A stretch of 17,285 nt of DNA from HGM13006 sp964514175 (GTDB taxonomy: Bacteria; Bacillota; Clostridia; Oscillospirales; Oscillospiraceae), in NCBI GenBank assembly GCA_964514175.1, contig CAZEPQ010000029.1, positions 1 through 17,285 on the forward strand, read 5' to 3'. The position numbers and the translations under genes were made by a program. A model generated the notes under the pieces. The model had not been told where the DNA came from. It saw nothing but the letters and a program-made list of their open reading frames with translations, and searched no databases. Of this stretch, positions 8,501 through 14,660 are shown in pieces (positions within the stretch are counted from its first letter, which is position 1; every line of letters begins with the position of its first letter).

Positions 8501-9178
8501 GTTGGAGTCATTGTCGGCGTAGTCATAGGCAAAGGGGATCTTTTTAGAAACATACTGGCCTTTTTTGCTGGTGCTGGCGGAAGCTGCGGCCGACTTACTC
8601 AGTGCCGTGTTGCCCAGCATGGTATCGTTGACAGCAAAGGTTTCGTGGCTCAGATTGGCACCGGAGTCCAGCACGGCGATCAGGGTACCCTGTCCGGTGT
8701 ATTCACTGCTCAGGGCCGATGCGGCGGCGTATAATTCGTCGGCAGAGGTTTCCTCTGTGGTGGGAATCTGGTAGGTGGTGGCGACCCACACCTCCGCAAC
8801 GCCCTCCAACTGAGAAAGGGCGTCCAGGTCGCCGTAGGGCACATCGACGGATACGCCGCTGAAAAATACGGTGAATTCATGGGCAACTTCCAGGGTGGGG
8901 GCCACGTCCTCCATGGTTTCCAGAAGGTCCTCGTGGTCCTCTTCCAACGTCTCGGTCTGGGCGGAAAACAGGCTGTCTTCCGGATCTTCGGCCACAGCGG
9001 CGGCACCATCCCCTTCAAACAGGACAATGGCCCGAACGACCTCGGCTGGATCTATGGATTCTGCTGCCTGAATTTCTGTGGACTCCGGGAGGGCTGTATC
9101 TGTTGCCAGTGCGGCAGAAGTGCCCAGTGTCAGGGAGAAAATCAGCAGCAGGGAGAGTATTCGGAGTGCTTTTTTCAT
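5561..9178 (-). CDS. SLH-anchored subtilisin-family (S8) surface serine protease with PA domain
   Basis: A 1205-residue exported protein. The start at 9178 has AGGAGG 10 bases upstream and gives a clean signal peptide (MKKALRILSLLL..., likely cut after ALA near residue 25). Residues about 45-135 resemble an inhibitor-type propeptide. The catalytic domain shows Asp171 (AVLDSG), His233 (HGHGTHVA) and Ser563 (GTSMASP). A PA insert lies around residues 400-490 ('GKIAVVSRGELSFAEKA'). Three SLH repeats follow at about 671-715, 731-777 and 793-840 (two 'FTDV' starts, each repeat with a 'TRAQ' or 'TRQQ' motif), then about 360 residues of beta-rich, Ig-like sequence. SLH repeats bind pyruvylated wall polymer, so the enzyme should sit on the cell surface and degrade proteins or peptides. 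Placing SLH repeats between the protease and a large C-terminal domain is less usual than at an end. The active site looks intact. Confidence 0.92.
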   Translation of the reverse strand: MKKALRILSLLLIFSLTLGTSAALATDTALPESTEIQAAESIDPAEVVRAIVLFEGDGAAAVAEDPEDSLFSAQTETLEEDHEDLLETMEDVAPTLEVAHEFTVFFSGVSVDVPYGDLDALSQLEGVAEVWVATTYQIPTTEETSADELYAAASALSSEYTGQGTLIAVLDSGANLSHETFAVNDTMLGNTALSKSAAASASTSKKGQYVSKKIPFAYDYADNDSNVSDTHGHGTHVAAIAAGYTPAKGQNSGFSGAAPGAQLAIMKICKDNSDSTTTDVYFAALEDAYRLGVDVITMSLGSACGFTHDATLDSTLFGNIYRTLDEAGIIVCAASGNHGSQAANNRTSSGTVLADYTDYGTVASPASYLGNTAVAAATNTEYPSYAIRVDGTYYSYTEPSGASGSLSAALGGSTQPYVLVSGYGTAADFAAANVRGKIAVVSRGELSFAEKAQNAKAAGAGALVIYNNQSITVPMKCPDPAIPVILVSKTTGQILKNASAQTMYITSEQISLTSEASLSIAAYSAWGTTPDLTITPAISAIGTNVYSANYSGSSSYRYLSGTSMASPNVAGQFAVILSYLKSTQPTLSKLQRAELAEDLAYSSAQLLGSEESPISVRQQGSGLMDAATAVQNQFYFSEPLQELGDDPNETGVYTMTLEIQPTNNGCLSRRFTDVSTSSYYHEAVDYGVQTGLFKGTSNTTFAPEDKVTRAQVVTVLYRLSGSPTVSGKSRFTDVEAGSYYEDAVIWGQATGVVKGITDTTFCPNDPVTRQQMVTFLYRYLGSPATEMNLSGYVDTKEVDAYALPAMKWAVKNGIITSYATWQLQLNPTGKATRAQYATILYRYLNPSYDLSALVMGDSAIVQEDGTITNLMTSKLLDCNVTFSCGDSLTLSACGNASTSVTATIRLTEATKSTLRNCFKNGTYIEGYILLDGEALSIHSTFLSFFGDWEKAPILEQADFRDVEEAQDRIDAQSLRVNWYDLKPVNIDANMAYFYGTDGSKIILGDNPCGNSSYNRSHIALTSDENLARKLYLQTVQLRNAQSLTLTVTDADTRKVYYQDTKNYVKKTYYSGGWKYSTPFEWTPKDTDGSPLPSGTNLIVSVSASLHGETETLQWSFPLVIDSTAPTVTYSISGSSLTIKASDNEYLACISVTYADGNTLKETLYSDSAAKKSHSVTVDVSGLSGSVTINATDYATNVRTETILLS

Positions 9179-9188
9179 GGCAAATTTT

Positions 9189-9194
9189 CCTCCT
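9189..9194 (-). promoter_or_regulatory. ribosome-binding site deciding the protease start
   Basis: AGGAGG on the - strand lies 10 bases before the ATG at 9178. It lies downstream of the alternative upstream ATG at 9226, which would place 16 non-signal residues before the signal peptide. Confidence 0.85.
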
Positions 9195-9202
9195 AAGAAA
9201 AG

Positions 9203-9234
9203 ACCGTCGGCTGGCATCCAAGCCAACCGACGGT
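9203..9234 (-). terminator. terminator-like hairpin in the protease leader
   Basis: A 13-bp stem (9203-9215 with 9222-9234) has one mismatch on the + strand that becomes a G-U pair on the - strand, so it folds best as - strand RNA. CTTTTCTT follows. It lies downstream of the protease promoter (9254-9282) and just upstream of the ribosome site. It can end putP transcripts, and it may also attenuate transcripts from the protease promoter. Confidence 0.75.
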
Positions 9235-9253
9235 TTTTGATACCTTATGTCAA

Positions 9254-9282
9254 ATTATAGTGGAAGATGCCGGATGCGTCAA
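9254..9282 (-). promoter_or_regulatory. near-consensus promoter for the surface protease gene
   Basis: On the - strand TTGACG (9277-9282), exactly 17 bases, then TATAAT (9254-9259). It starts within 10 bases of the putP stop codon, so the protease has its own strong promoter in a very compact gap. Confidence 0.85.
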
Positions 9283-9291
9283 TACCCTTGC

Positions 9292-10827
9292 TCAGTCCTT
9301 GATGGAGGAAACTTCCTCGAACTTGTCCAGAATCTCCTGCTCGGGAGCGCTGGTAGCCAGGGAGACCACCACATTTACTACCAGACCGATCACAAAAGCG
9401 GGGAGCAGCTCGTAAATCGCCAGGAGACCGCCTATGGGAGCGATGGCATACTTCCAGATGAAGACCATTGCGCCGCCAGCGATCATGCCGGCCAGAGCGC
9501 CCCACTTGTTGCTGCGCTTCCAGAACAGGGCCAGCAGTACCACGGGGCCGAAGGCGGCGCCGAAGCCTGCCCATGCGAAGGAGACGATGGAAAAGACAGA
9601 GCCTTCGTCCTTTGCCCAGATGATGCCGATGATGGCGATGATGATGACGGAGAGGCGGGCGACGACCATGGAGGCCTTCTGGGAAACCTTCAGGCCCAGG
9701 GTGTCCTGCATCAGGTCCTGAGTTACGGAGGAAGCGGCGGCAATGAGCTGGGAATCCGCAGTGGACATGGTAGCGGCCAGAATGCCGGAGAGGATCAGGC
9801 CCGCAACAATGGCTGCCAATACGCCATGCTGGGAGATCAGGTCTGCGATCTTAATGATGATGCGCTGGCTGTCGGAGGAATCCAGAGACTCAACGGCACC
9901 GGCGGAGATCATGGCGTTGCCCACAATACCAATGAGGATGGCAACAGCCATGGAGATGACGACCCAAACGGTAGCCACACGGCGGGAGGTGCTGAGCTTC
10001 TTGGGATCCTCGATTGCCATGAACCGAAGGAGAATGTGGGGCATACCGAAGTAGCCCAGGCCCCAGGCCAGGGTGGAAGCGATGGTAAGACCGTTGTAGG
10101 ATGCGGCAGTGCCGGTAGCGGGGTCATAGCCCTGGGTCAGGTTCAGATAACCGGGCAGAGACTGGGCGTTGGAAACAACTGCGTCCCAGCCTCCGGCGGT
10201 GGAAACACCGAAGCCAACCACCACGATCAGGGCGATGGTCATAACGATGGACTGGATAAAGTCTGTGGTGGACGCAGCCAGGAAGCCGCCCAGGGCACAG
10301 TAGACCACGATGACGATGGCGGAGACCACCATGGCAGTGAAGTAATCAATGCCGAAGAGGGTGGAGAACAGGGTGCCACAGGCATTGAAGCCGGATGCGG
10401 TATAGGGGATGAAGAAGACCACGATGACAAGGGCAGACACCAGGGAAAGGAAATGCTTGTCGTCCTTGTAGCGCTTGGAGAAGAATTCGGGAATGGTGAT
10501 TGCGTCCAGTCTGTGGGTATAGTGCCGGAGGCGCTTTGCCACGATGAGCCAGTTAACATATGTACCGATGGCAAGACCGATGGCAGTCCAGGTGGCCTCG
10601 GGGAGACCAGTCAGCAAAGCAACGCCGGGGAGACCCATCAGCAGCCAGGAACTCATGTCGGAGGCTTCTGCGCTCATGGCGGTGACCAGGGGGCCCAGTT
10701 TTCTGCCGCCCAGGTAAAAGTCGTCGGTGGACTTGTTCTTCTTGGAACACCAGGCACCGATGAGGACCATAGCGATCAGGTATACCAGAATGGTGATGAT
10801 CATGGTAATAACACGGGAATTGAACAT
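9292..10827 (-). CDS. putP: sodium/proline symporter (PutP-like, SSS family)
   Basis: A 511-residue polytopic membrane protein. The start at 10827 is set by AGAGGAG (10836-10842) with an 8-base spacer, and it gives a first membrane helix directly after a short N-terminus. It has the family order of helices, and near the N-terminus 'STDDFYLGGRKLGPLVTAMSAEASDMSSWLLMG' (quoted in two halves: the 'DFYLGGR' loop and the 'AMSAEASDMSSWLLMG' helix), which matches PutP closely, including the Ser-rich helix 2 that binds sodium and proline. The length is normal for PutP. It would import proline with sodium for growth or osmotic balance. Other SSS members differ in that segment, so proline is the best guess, but related substrates are possible. 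The gene has its own promoter; the TetR-family gene lies upstream on the same strand. Confidence 0.9.
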   Translation of the reverse strand: MFNSRVITMIITILVYLIAMVLIGAWCSKKNKSTDDFYLGGRKLGPLVTAMSAEASDMSSWLLMGLPGVALLTGLPEATWTAIGLAIGTYVNWLIVAKRLRHYTHRLDAITIPEFFSKRYKDDKHFLSLVSALVIVVFFIPYTASGFNACGTLFSTLFGIDYFTAMVVSAIVIVVYCALGGFLAASTTDFIQSIVMTIALIVVVGFGVSTAGGWDAVVSNAQSLPGYLNLTQGYDPATGTAASYNGLTIASTLAWGLGYFGMPHILLRFMAIEDPKKLSTSRRVATVWVVISMAVAILIGIVGNAMISAGAVESLDSSDSQRIIIKIADLISQHGVLAAIVAGLILSGILAATMSTADSQLIAAASSVTQDLMQDTLGLKVSQKASMVVARLSVIIIAIIGIIWAKDEGSVFSIVSFAWAGFGAAFGPVVLLALFWKRSNKWGALAGMIAGGAMVFIWKYAIAPIGGLLAIYELLPAFVIGLVVNVVVSLATSAPEQEILDKFEEVSSIKD

Positions 10828-10858
10828 AAGAGATGCTCCTCTCTTTGGAAGTGGGGAC

Positions 10859-10887
10859 ATTATATCACAGGAATTACTAGACTGCAA
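10859..10887 (-). promoter_or_regulatory. extended -10 promoter for the PutP-like gene
   Basis: On the - strand TGA then TATAAT (10859-10864) forms an extended -10, with TTGCAG (10882-10887) 17 bases upstream. The start codon follows about 30 bases after the -10. Confidence 0.7.
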
Positions 10888-10924
10888 CACAGAACGAAGT
10901 CTGAACTAAAAATATAAAAAATAA

Positions 10925-10959
10925 AGCCTGGGATTTCAATGATATTGAAATTCCAGGCT
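10925..10959 (-). terminator. long hairpin terminator of the TetR-family gene
   Basis: A 16-bp stem with one non-canonical pair (10925-10940 with 10944-10959) and a 3-base loop. On the - strand it is followed by a T-rich run (TTTATTTTTTATATTTTT), as expected for an intrinsic terminator. It lies about 60 bases past the TetR stop and upstream of the putP promoter, so the two genes should be separate units. Confidence 0.75.
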
Positions 10960-10996
10960 GGATAATTATAGACTAAAGTACAGAATTATTGTGACG

Positions 10997-11026
10997 AAAT
11001 CATAAAATATAAAAATTTTATGATTT
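10997..11026. repeat. AT-rich perfect inverted repeat overlapping the TetR stop codon
   Basis: AAATCATAAAAT (10997-11008) and ATTTTATGATTT (11015-11026) are perfect 12-bp arms around a 6-base loop. The right arm contains the stop codon of the TetR-family gene (11018-11020). No U-tract follows on the - strand. It could be an operator or an mRNA 3' stabiliser. Confidence 0.75.
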
Positions 11027-11599
11027 AAAGTAGCTTAGCAGCTTTGGTAGGGTATTTGAAGAAAACTGGGACAGGGAATAGTTGCCGCCGCAGATGCACC
11101 AGTCGTACAGCAGGGCCCGTTCCTGCAGGGCGTAGATCCGCACCATTTCGTTGACGGAGATGTCCTGCCGCAGATCCCCGGAGCGCTGTCCGTCGGAGCA
11201 GATTTTCCGCAGAATGCGGAAATAGTACCGGCTCTGATCCATCAGATGCTTTTCGCTGGAGGTCACAAGCTGGGTGGACAGAAGTTGTGCCAGCAGTTCC
11301 AGAGAAACGGAGTTTTCGATCATAAAAAACAGCTCGTGGTTCAGGTAGATGAGCTGGTCAAAGGCGGACATTTCCGGATCCATTTCCGGGGCCAGGGCTT
11401 GATATTTTTCGTCAAACAGGGTGGAAAGGGAACTGAGCAGCGCATCCTTTCCAGCAAAATAGTGGTAAAAGGAGCCTTTGGAGGTGCCGGAGCGTTCCAC
11501 AATGTCGTCCACCGTGGTGTCGTCGTAACCGTGTTCGTAAAAAAGCTCCCAGGCAGCGGAGACGATCTTGCTGCGGGTGGTGGAAGAATGTCGGGCCAT
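11018..11599 (-). CDS. TetR/AcrR-family transcriptional regulator
   Basis: A 193-residue protein. The start is the ATG at 11599 with GGAGG (11605-11609) upstream; an in-frame TTG further up lies within the ribosome site. Residues about 5-55 are a TetR DNA-binding domain: 'IVSAAWELFYEHGYDDTTV' followed by 'IVERSGTSKGSFYHYF', which is the recognition helix and the classic 'FYHYF' end. The C-terminal two thirds is an all-helical ligand-binding and dimer region without a recognisable ligand class. It follows the DUF4870-like gene by 30 bases on the same strand and probably shares its promoter. Likely targets are its own operon, the divergent AGCS symporter or the downstream PutP-like gene, but the sequence does not decide between them. 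Confidence 0.9.
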   Translation of the reverse strand: MARHSSTTRSKIVSAAWELFYEHGYDDTTVDDIVERSGTSKGSFYHYFAGKDALLSSLSTLFDEKYQALAPEMDPEMSAFDQLIYLNHELFFMIENSVSLELLAQLLSTQLVTSSEKHLMDQSRYYFRILRKICSDGQRSGDLRQDISVNEMVRIYALQERALLYDWCICGGNYSLSQFSSNTLPKLLSYFKS

Positions 11600-11629
11600 A
11601 GGTACCTCCAAACGGGAATCGAAATTGTG

Positions 11630-11938
11630 TTAGATCAGCTTGATGCCGCCCAGCAGGGGCATGGGTTTTTCCTCCCCCTTGATGGCGCTTACCAGGGCAA
11701 TGAGCCAGATGACGAATATCACGAAGCTGATAAAGCCCAGCACGATGTTAATCAGGGTGCCCAGCAGGGGAATATACCCCAGAATGGTCTGGAGAACGCC
11801 CAATACCAGGTCAATGACAATGATGACCAGAGACTGATTCAGATGGAAACGGGATTCTTCCCGGGCGCCCACCAGAAAGGCGATGAGAAAACCGATGGGG
11901 GACAGATAACCCACAATGTCAGTTGCTTTTTTGCTCAT
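11630..11938 (-). CDS. small DUF4870/Tic20-like membrane protein
   Basis: A 102-residue protein with about three or four hydrophobic segments. The stretch 'YLSPIGFLIAFLVGAREESRFHLNQSL' contains the 'RFHxNQ' signature that marks the DUF4870 family of small bacterial membrane proteins, followed by paired helices and a short charged tail. GAGG lies 9 bases before the ATG. It is first in a likely two-gene operon with the TetR-family regulator. The family has no settled function. A TetR partner next to a small membrane protein is often an efflux or stress arrangement, but this is inference only. Confidence 0.8.
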   Translation of the reverse strand: MSKKATDIVGYLSPIGFLIAFLVGAREESRFHLNQSLVIIVIDLVLGVLQTILGYIPLLGTLINIVLGFISFVIFVIWLIALVSAIKGEEKPMPLLGGIKLI

Positions 11939-11971
11939 AAGAAAAACCTCGCTTTCTTTCTCTCATATGGG

Positions 11972-12007
11972 GGACAAGGGCAACATAAAATGCTTCGAGA
12001 CTTGTCC
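11972..12007. promoter_or_regulatory. candidate operator: spaced inverted repeat at the DUF4870-tetR promoter
   Basis: GGACAAG (11972-11978) and CTTGTCC (12001-12007) are perfect 7-bp arms 22 bases apart, lying just after the expected transcription start of the - strand operon. They could be a binding site for the TetR-family protein or could form a leader hairpin. Confidence 0.4.
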
Positions 12008-12016
12008 TGTAGCTTC

Positions 12017-12045
12017 ATTTTATAGAGGGTTTGGAAAAATGTCAA
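12017..12045 (-). promoter_or_regulatory. sigma-A promoter for the DUF4870-tetR operon
   Basis: On the - strand TTGACA (12040-12045, consensus), 17 bases, TAAAAT (12017-12022). It lies only 13 bases from the start codon of the divergent symporter gene. I see no convincing + strand promoter for that gene in the same gap. Confidence 0.8.
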
Positions 12046-12058
12046 GAAGGGGCGAAGT

Positions 12059-13351
12059 ATGGAACTGATTTTTGCGTTGGAGAGTTTTCTTTGGGGCGGG
12101 CCGCTGCTCCTGTGTCTTATGGGATGCCATGTGTTTTTCACCATCCGCCTTCGGGTTCCCCAGCGGTTTACCCTCCGGGGGATTCGGCTAAGCCTCAGCG
12201 GAGACCGGGGAGAAAATGGGGTTTCTGCCTTTGGGGCCCTGGCAACCTCCCTGGCGGCAGCCATCGGTACGGGAAATATTATCGGCATTGCCTCCGCAGT
12301 GAGTCTGGGTGGGCCGGGAGCGGTATTCTGGTGCTGGATCACCGGGGTGCTGGGAATGGCCACCCGGTATGCCGAGACGGTGCTGACCTTAAAATATCGA
12401 AAAACCACGGCGGAGGGCGAAACCGTGGGCGGCCCCATGTATGTACTGGAACAGGGCATGGGCCTGCCCCATCTGGGGAAGCTGTTTGCGGCCCTGGGAG
12501 TGGCGGCGGCTCTGGGAACCGGGGCCATGATCCAGAGCAATGCGGTGGGGACCTGCCTCCGGGATGTGGGGGTTCCCAAACTGCTGACCGGGGTGGTTTT
12601 GACCGTGGCAGCGGGGGCCATCATTCTGGGTGGCGTGAAAAATATAGCCTCGGCCTGTGAAAAGCTGGTGCCGGCCATGGGTGCGTTGTACCTGCTGGGC
12701 TGCCTTGGCGTGATTTATGTAAACCGGAATGCCCTTTTGCCGGGGCTAAAGCTGATTCTGGATAGTGCCTTTACCACCAGAGCGGCGGCGGGGGGCTTTG
12801 TGGGCAGCTCTTTTATGACGGCGGTAAAATACGGAACTGCCCGGGGGGTATTTACCAACGAAGCGGGCATGGGCACCGGCCCCATGGCAACGGCCTCCGG
12901 GCCCTGCCGCAGTCCCCAGGGGGAAGGACTGGTGGGTATGACCGGGGTGTTCTGGGATACGGTGGTGATCTGTGCCATGACAGGGATCATGCTGGTGTCT
13001 GCCATGGTGAAATCTCCGGAACTGTTTTCCGGAGCGGGGCCGGGACAGCTCTGCGCCCTGGCGTTTTCCTGTATTCCCGGAGGAAAAATCATTTTGACGG
13101 CCTGCCTGAGCATTTTCGCCTTTGCCACGGTGGTGGGCTGGAGCCACTATGGGGCTTGCTGCACAGCCTATCTGTGGGGCAGTGGTGGGGTGACGGTCTA
13201 TCGGCTGGTGTATTTGGCTTCCGCCTTTTGCGGCGTGTTTTTGGAGCTGGAGGCCCTGTGGAGCCTGGGTGGGATTTTGGCGGGACTGATGGCGGTGCCC
13301 AATGTGATTAGCCTGTTTGCCCTTCGGAGGCAGATCGAGCCACCGGCGTGA
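12059..13351 (+). CDS. AGCS-family sodium:amino acid symporter (alanine/glycine type)
   Basis: A 430-residue polytopic membrane protein, slightly shorter than most family members (about 450-490), with the shortening mainly at the ends. Signatures of the alanine/glycine:cation symporters are present: 'GALATSLAAAIGTGNIIGIA' near residue 60-80, 'GGPMYVLEQGMG', and 'GVFTNEAGMGTGPMATA', where the family normally has 'GxFSNEAGxGSAPxAHAxA'. The His usually found in that last motif is replaced by Thr. It would bring in alanine, glycine or a related amino acid with sodium. The ribosome site is weak (AAGGGG about 7 bases before the ATG). The gene is divergent from the DUF4870-tetR operon, so the TetR-family protein may control it. 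There is no terminator before the next promoter. Confidence 0.9.
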   Translation: MELIFALESFLWGGPLLLCLMGCHVFFTIRLRVPQRFTLRGIRLSLSGDRGENGVSAFGALATSLAAAIGTGNIIGIASAVSLGGPGAVFWCWITGVLGMATRYAETVLTLKYRKTTAEGETVGGPMYVLEQGMGLPHLGKLFAALGVAAALGTGAMIQSNAVGTCLRDVGVPKLLTGVVLTVAAGAIILGGVKNIASACEKLVPAMGALYLLGCLGVIYVNRNALLPGLKLILDSAFTTRAAAGGFVGSSFMTAVKYGTARGVFTNEAGMGTGPMATASGPCRSPQGEGLVGMTGVFWDTVVICAMTGIMLVSAMVKSPELFSGAGPGQLCALAFSCIPGGKIILTACLSIFAFATVVGWSHYGACCTAYLWGSGGVTVYRLVYLASAFCGVFLELEALWSLGGILAGLMAVPNVISLFALRRQIEPPA

Positions 13352-13362
13352 CAACGAAACAG

Positions 13363-13390
13363 TTGCTTTTCGCCGCAAAAACGGTATAAT
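13363..13390 (+). promoter_or_regulatory. promoter for the Pro-Thr lipoprotein gene
   Basis: A consensus TATAAT (13385-13390) has TTGCTT (13363-13368) 16 bases upstream. It lies directly after the symporter stop, and the lipoprotein ATG follows 47 bases after the -10. Confidence 0.65.
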
Positions 13391-13437
13391 GGGAACAGAA
13401 AATACCCCCTGTGGAAATAGAGAAAGGGAAATCTGTT

Positions 13438-14550
13438 ATGAAACGATCTGGCCTGATGGCTGTTGCTTTGATGTTGAGCCTGTGCCTGCTGGCAGCCTGC
13501 GGTACCTCCACGGAAGTGGAGGAATCCGTTGTGTCCGTTCCCGAGGACGAGAGCTGGGAAGAGCTGGTGGTGCCCTCCGCCAATGAGGAACCCACCCCCC
13601 GGCCTGAAACGGAAGTTGTGATGCCGGAGCTGGAGATTGAGGAAGGAATGGTTGCCGGTGATGACGTTACCGACGATTATATTTCCTCCTTCCTGGGAAC
13701 CTGGAACAACGAGGACAAGAGCAAAACCTATGAATTTAAGTCCAATGAAAACCTGGTGGTGACTCAGGGCGAAAAAAGCCAGAGCTATACCTTCTGGCTT
13801 GAGGAAGTGAACGGACAGGCACGCCTGTGTATTTTCCAGAACGGCCAGGAGGAGGCCACAGCCTACAGCTTTACCCTCAGCGGCAGCAACCTGACCCTGT
13901 ATGACGTCACCACGGGCAATGCGGTGGAGCTGCTGACCCGGCAGGTTGTGGTAGAAGTGACCCCCACCCCAACGCCCACACCGACACCGACACCCACTCC
14001 TACTCCAACGCCCACGCCTACCCCCACACCTACGCCTTCCCCCAGTCCCTCTCCCGAGGTGTCTGAAGAACCGTCTCCCTCTCCCAGTCCTGCGATGGAG
14101 CTGCCCCAGTTTGCGGAGGAAGCCCTGCCCAAGGTGGACTGTGTCATAGATGTGGTGGCAGATGGAGTCCAGTTCGATATCACCGATGCGGATTATTACT
14201 GGAATGTGATGGTGCGCTACCTGTCCCGGCTCTATGAGAGCGACGAGGAAGGCTATTTCACCGTTACCGAACAGGAGGTCCGGGATGCTGCCGGGGCGCT
14301 GTTTGCGGAGGTCACTGAGCTGCCGGAATGCCCGGAAACGGTGCAGGTGGAGCTGATTCCTACCGATGAAGAAACCGGCACGGAGGCCCAGTATCGGATC
14401 CTCTGGGGTGCCGCAGGCGGCCACGAGATGGAAGTGGTGGGCTTTGACGAGGCTGCCAATCAGCTGACGGTAAAGATAGACGGTGGCACGACCTATGGTG
14501 TGGTGCTGAATGAAAACGGCGCCATTGTGTCCGTGGGACCCGCGGCTTAA
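13438..14550 (+). CDS. lipoprotein with lipocalin-like domain and Pro-Thr linker, function unknown
   Basis: A 370-residue protein. The ATG at 13438 is 9 bases after AAAGGG and opens a lipoprotein signal with Cys21 (LLAAC). Residues 22-80 are an acidic, low-complexity tether. Residues about 82-170 begin 'FLGTWNNEDKSKTYEF' and contain many beta strands, like the small lipocalin-like domains (for example DUF5640-type) common in clostridial lipoproteins. Residues about 175-219 are a (Pro-Thr)n then (Pro-Ser)n linker. Residues about 220-370 are a second, unrecognised alpha/beta domain ('CVIDVVADGVQFDITDADYY'). It should sit outside on the membrane, with the linker spanning part of the wall. No enzyme motif is visible. 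It has its own promoter and terminator, so no partner is implied. Confidence 0.8.
   Translation: MKRSGLMAVALMLSLCLLAACGTSTEVEESVVSVPEDESWEELVVPSANEEPTPRPETEVVMPELEIEEGMVAGDDVTDDYISSFLGTWNNEDKSKTYEFKSNENLVVTQGEKSQSYTFWLEEVNGQARLCIFQNGQEEATAYSFTLSGSNLTLYDVTTGNAVELLTRQVVVEVTPTPTPTPTPTPTPTPTPTPTPTPTPSPSPSPEVSEEPSPSPSPAMELPQFAEEALPKVDCVIDVVADGVQFDITDADYYWNVMVRYLSRLYESDEEGYFTVTEQEVRDAAGALFAEVTELPECPETVQVELIPTDEETGTEAQYRILWGAAGGHEMEVVGFDEAANQLTVKIDGGTTYGVVLNENGAIVSVGPAA
13960..14095 (+). repeat. low-complexity Pro-Thr / Pro-Ser repeat
   Basis: An in-frame 6-base repeat (ACCCCN-like) encodes alternating Thr-Pro, turning into Ser-Pro toward the end with a short acidic interruption. It is typical of extended wall-spanning linkers and is likely to vary in length between strains. 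Confidence 0.9.
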
Positions 14551-14560
14551 TCGAAATTTG

Positions 14561-14591
14561 TTCCCGGCAGGGTGTCCTGCCGGGAATTTTT
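14561..14591 (+). terminator. intrinsic terminator of the lipoprotein gene
   Basis: A perfect 11-bp stem TTCCCGGCAGG (14561-14571) with its complement (14576-14586), a 4-base loop, then TTTTT. Confidence 0.92.
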
Positions 14592-14610
14592 GAAAAATAT
14601 GAGAAACTTC

Positions 14611-14641
14611 TTGACACCGCAATATTTGCGGATTGTACAAT
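14611..14641 (+). promoter_or_regulatory. MerR-type promoter with 19-bp spacer and internal operator
   Basis: TTGACA (14611-14616) and TACAAT (14636-14641) are separated by 19 bases instead of 17. The spacer holds a perfect dyad CCGCAA-TAT-TTGCGG (14617-14631). Over-long spacers with a central dyad are the established mark of promoters activated by MerR-family proteins, which untwist the DNA to realign -35 and -10. The gene directly downstream encodes a MerR-family protein, so autoregulation is likely. Confidence 0.88.
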
Positions 14642-14660
14642 GGCCCTGGGAGGTGACACC

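Noticed and set aside
7406..8734. + strand open frame of 442 codons opposite the protease catalytic domain
   Set aside because: It overlaps the catalytic motifs of the protease on the other strand and has a Gly-rich shadow composition.
10879..10902. AGACT-N14-AGTCT inverted repeat around the putP -35 box as an operator
   Set aside because: The arms are only 5 bp with no extension, so chance is a sufficient explanation.
9247..10917. + strand open frame of 556 codons opposite the PutP-like gene
   Set aside because: Gly/Asp/His/Gln-rich reverse complement of membrane helices; no motif and no ribosome site.
14640..14660. ATG at 14640 as the start of the MerR-family gene
   Set aside because: It overlaps the -10 box of the gene's own promoter, so it would precede the transcription start; the ATG at 14661 has a good ribosome site and the standard family N-terminus.
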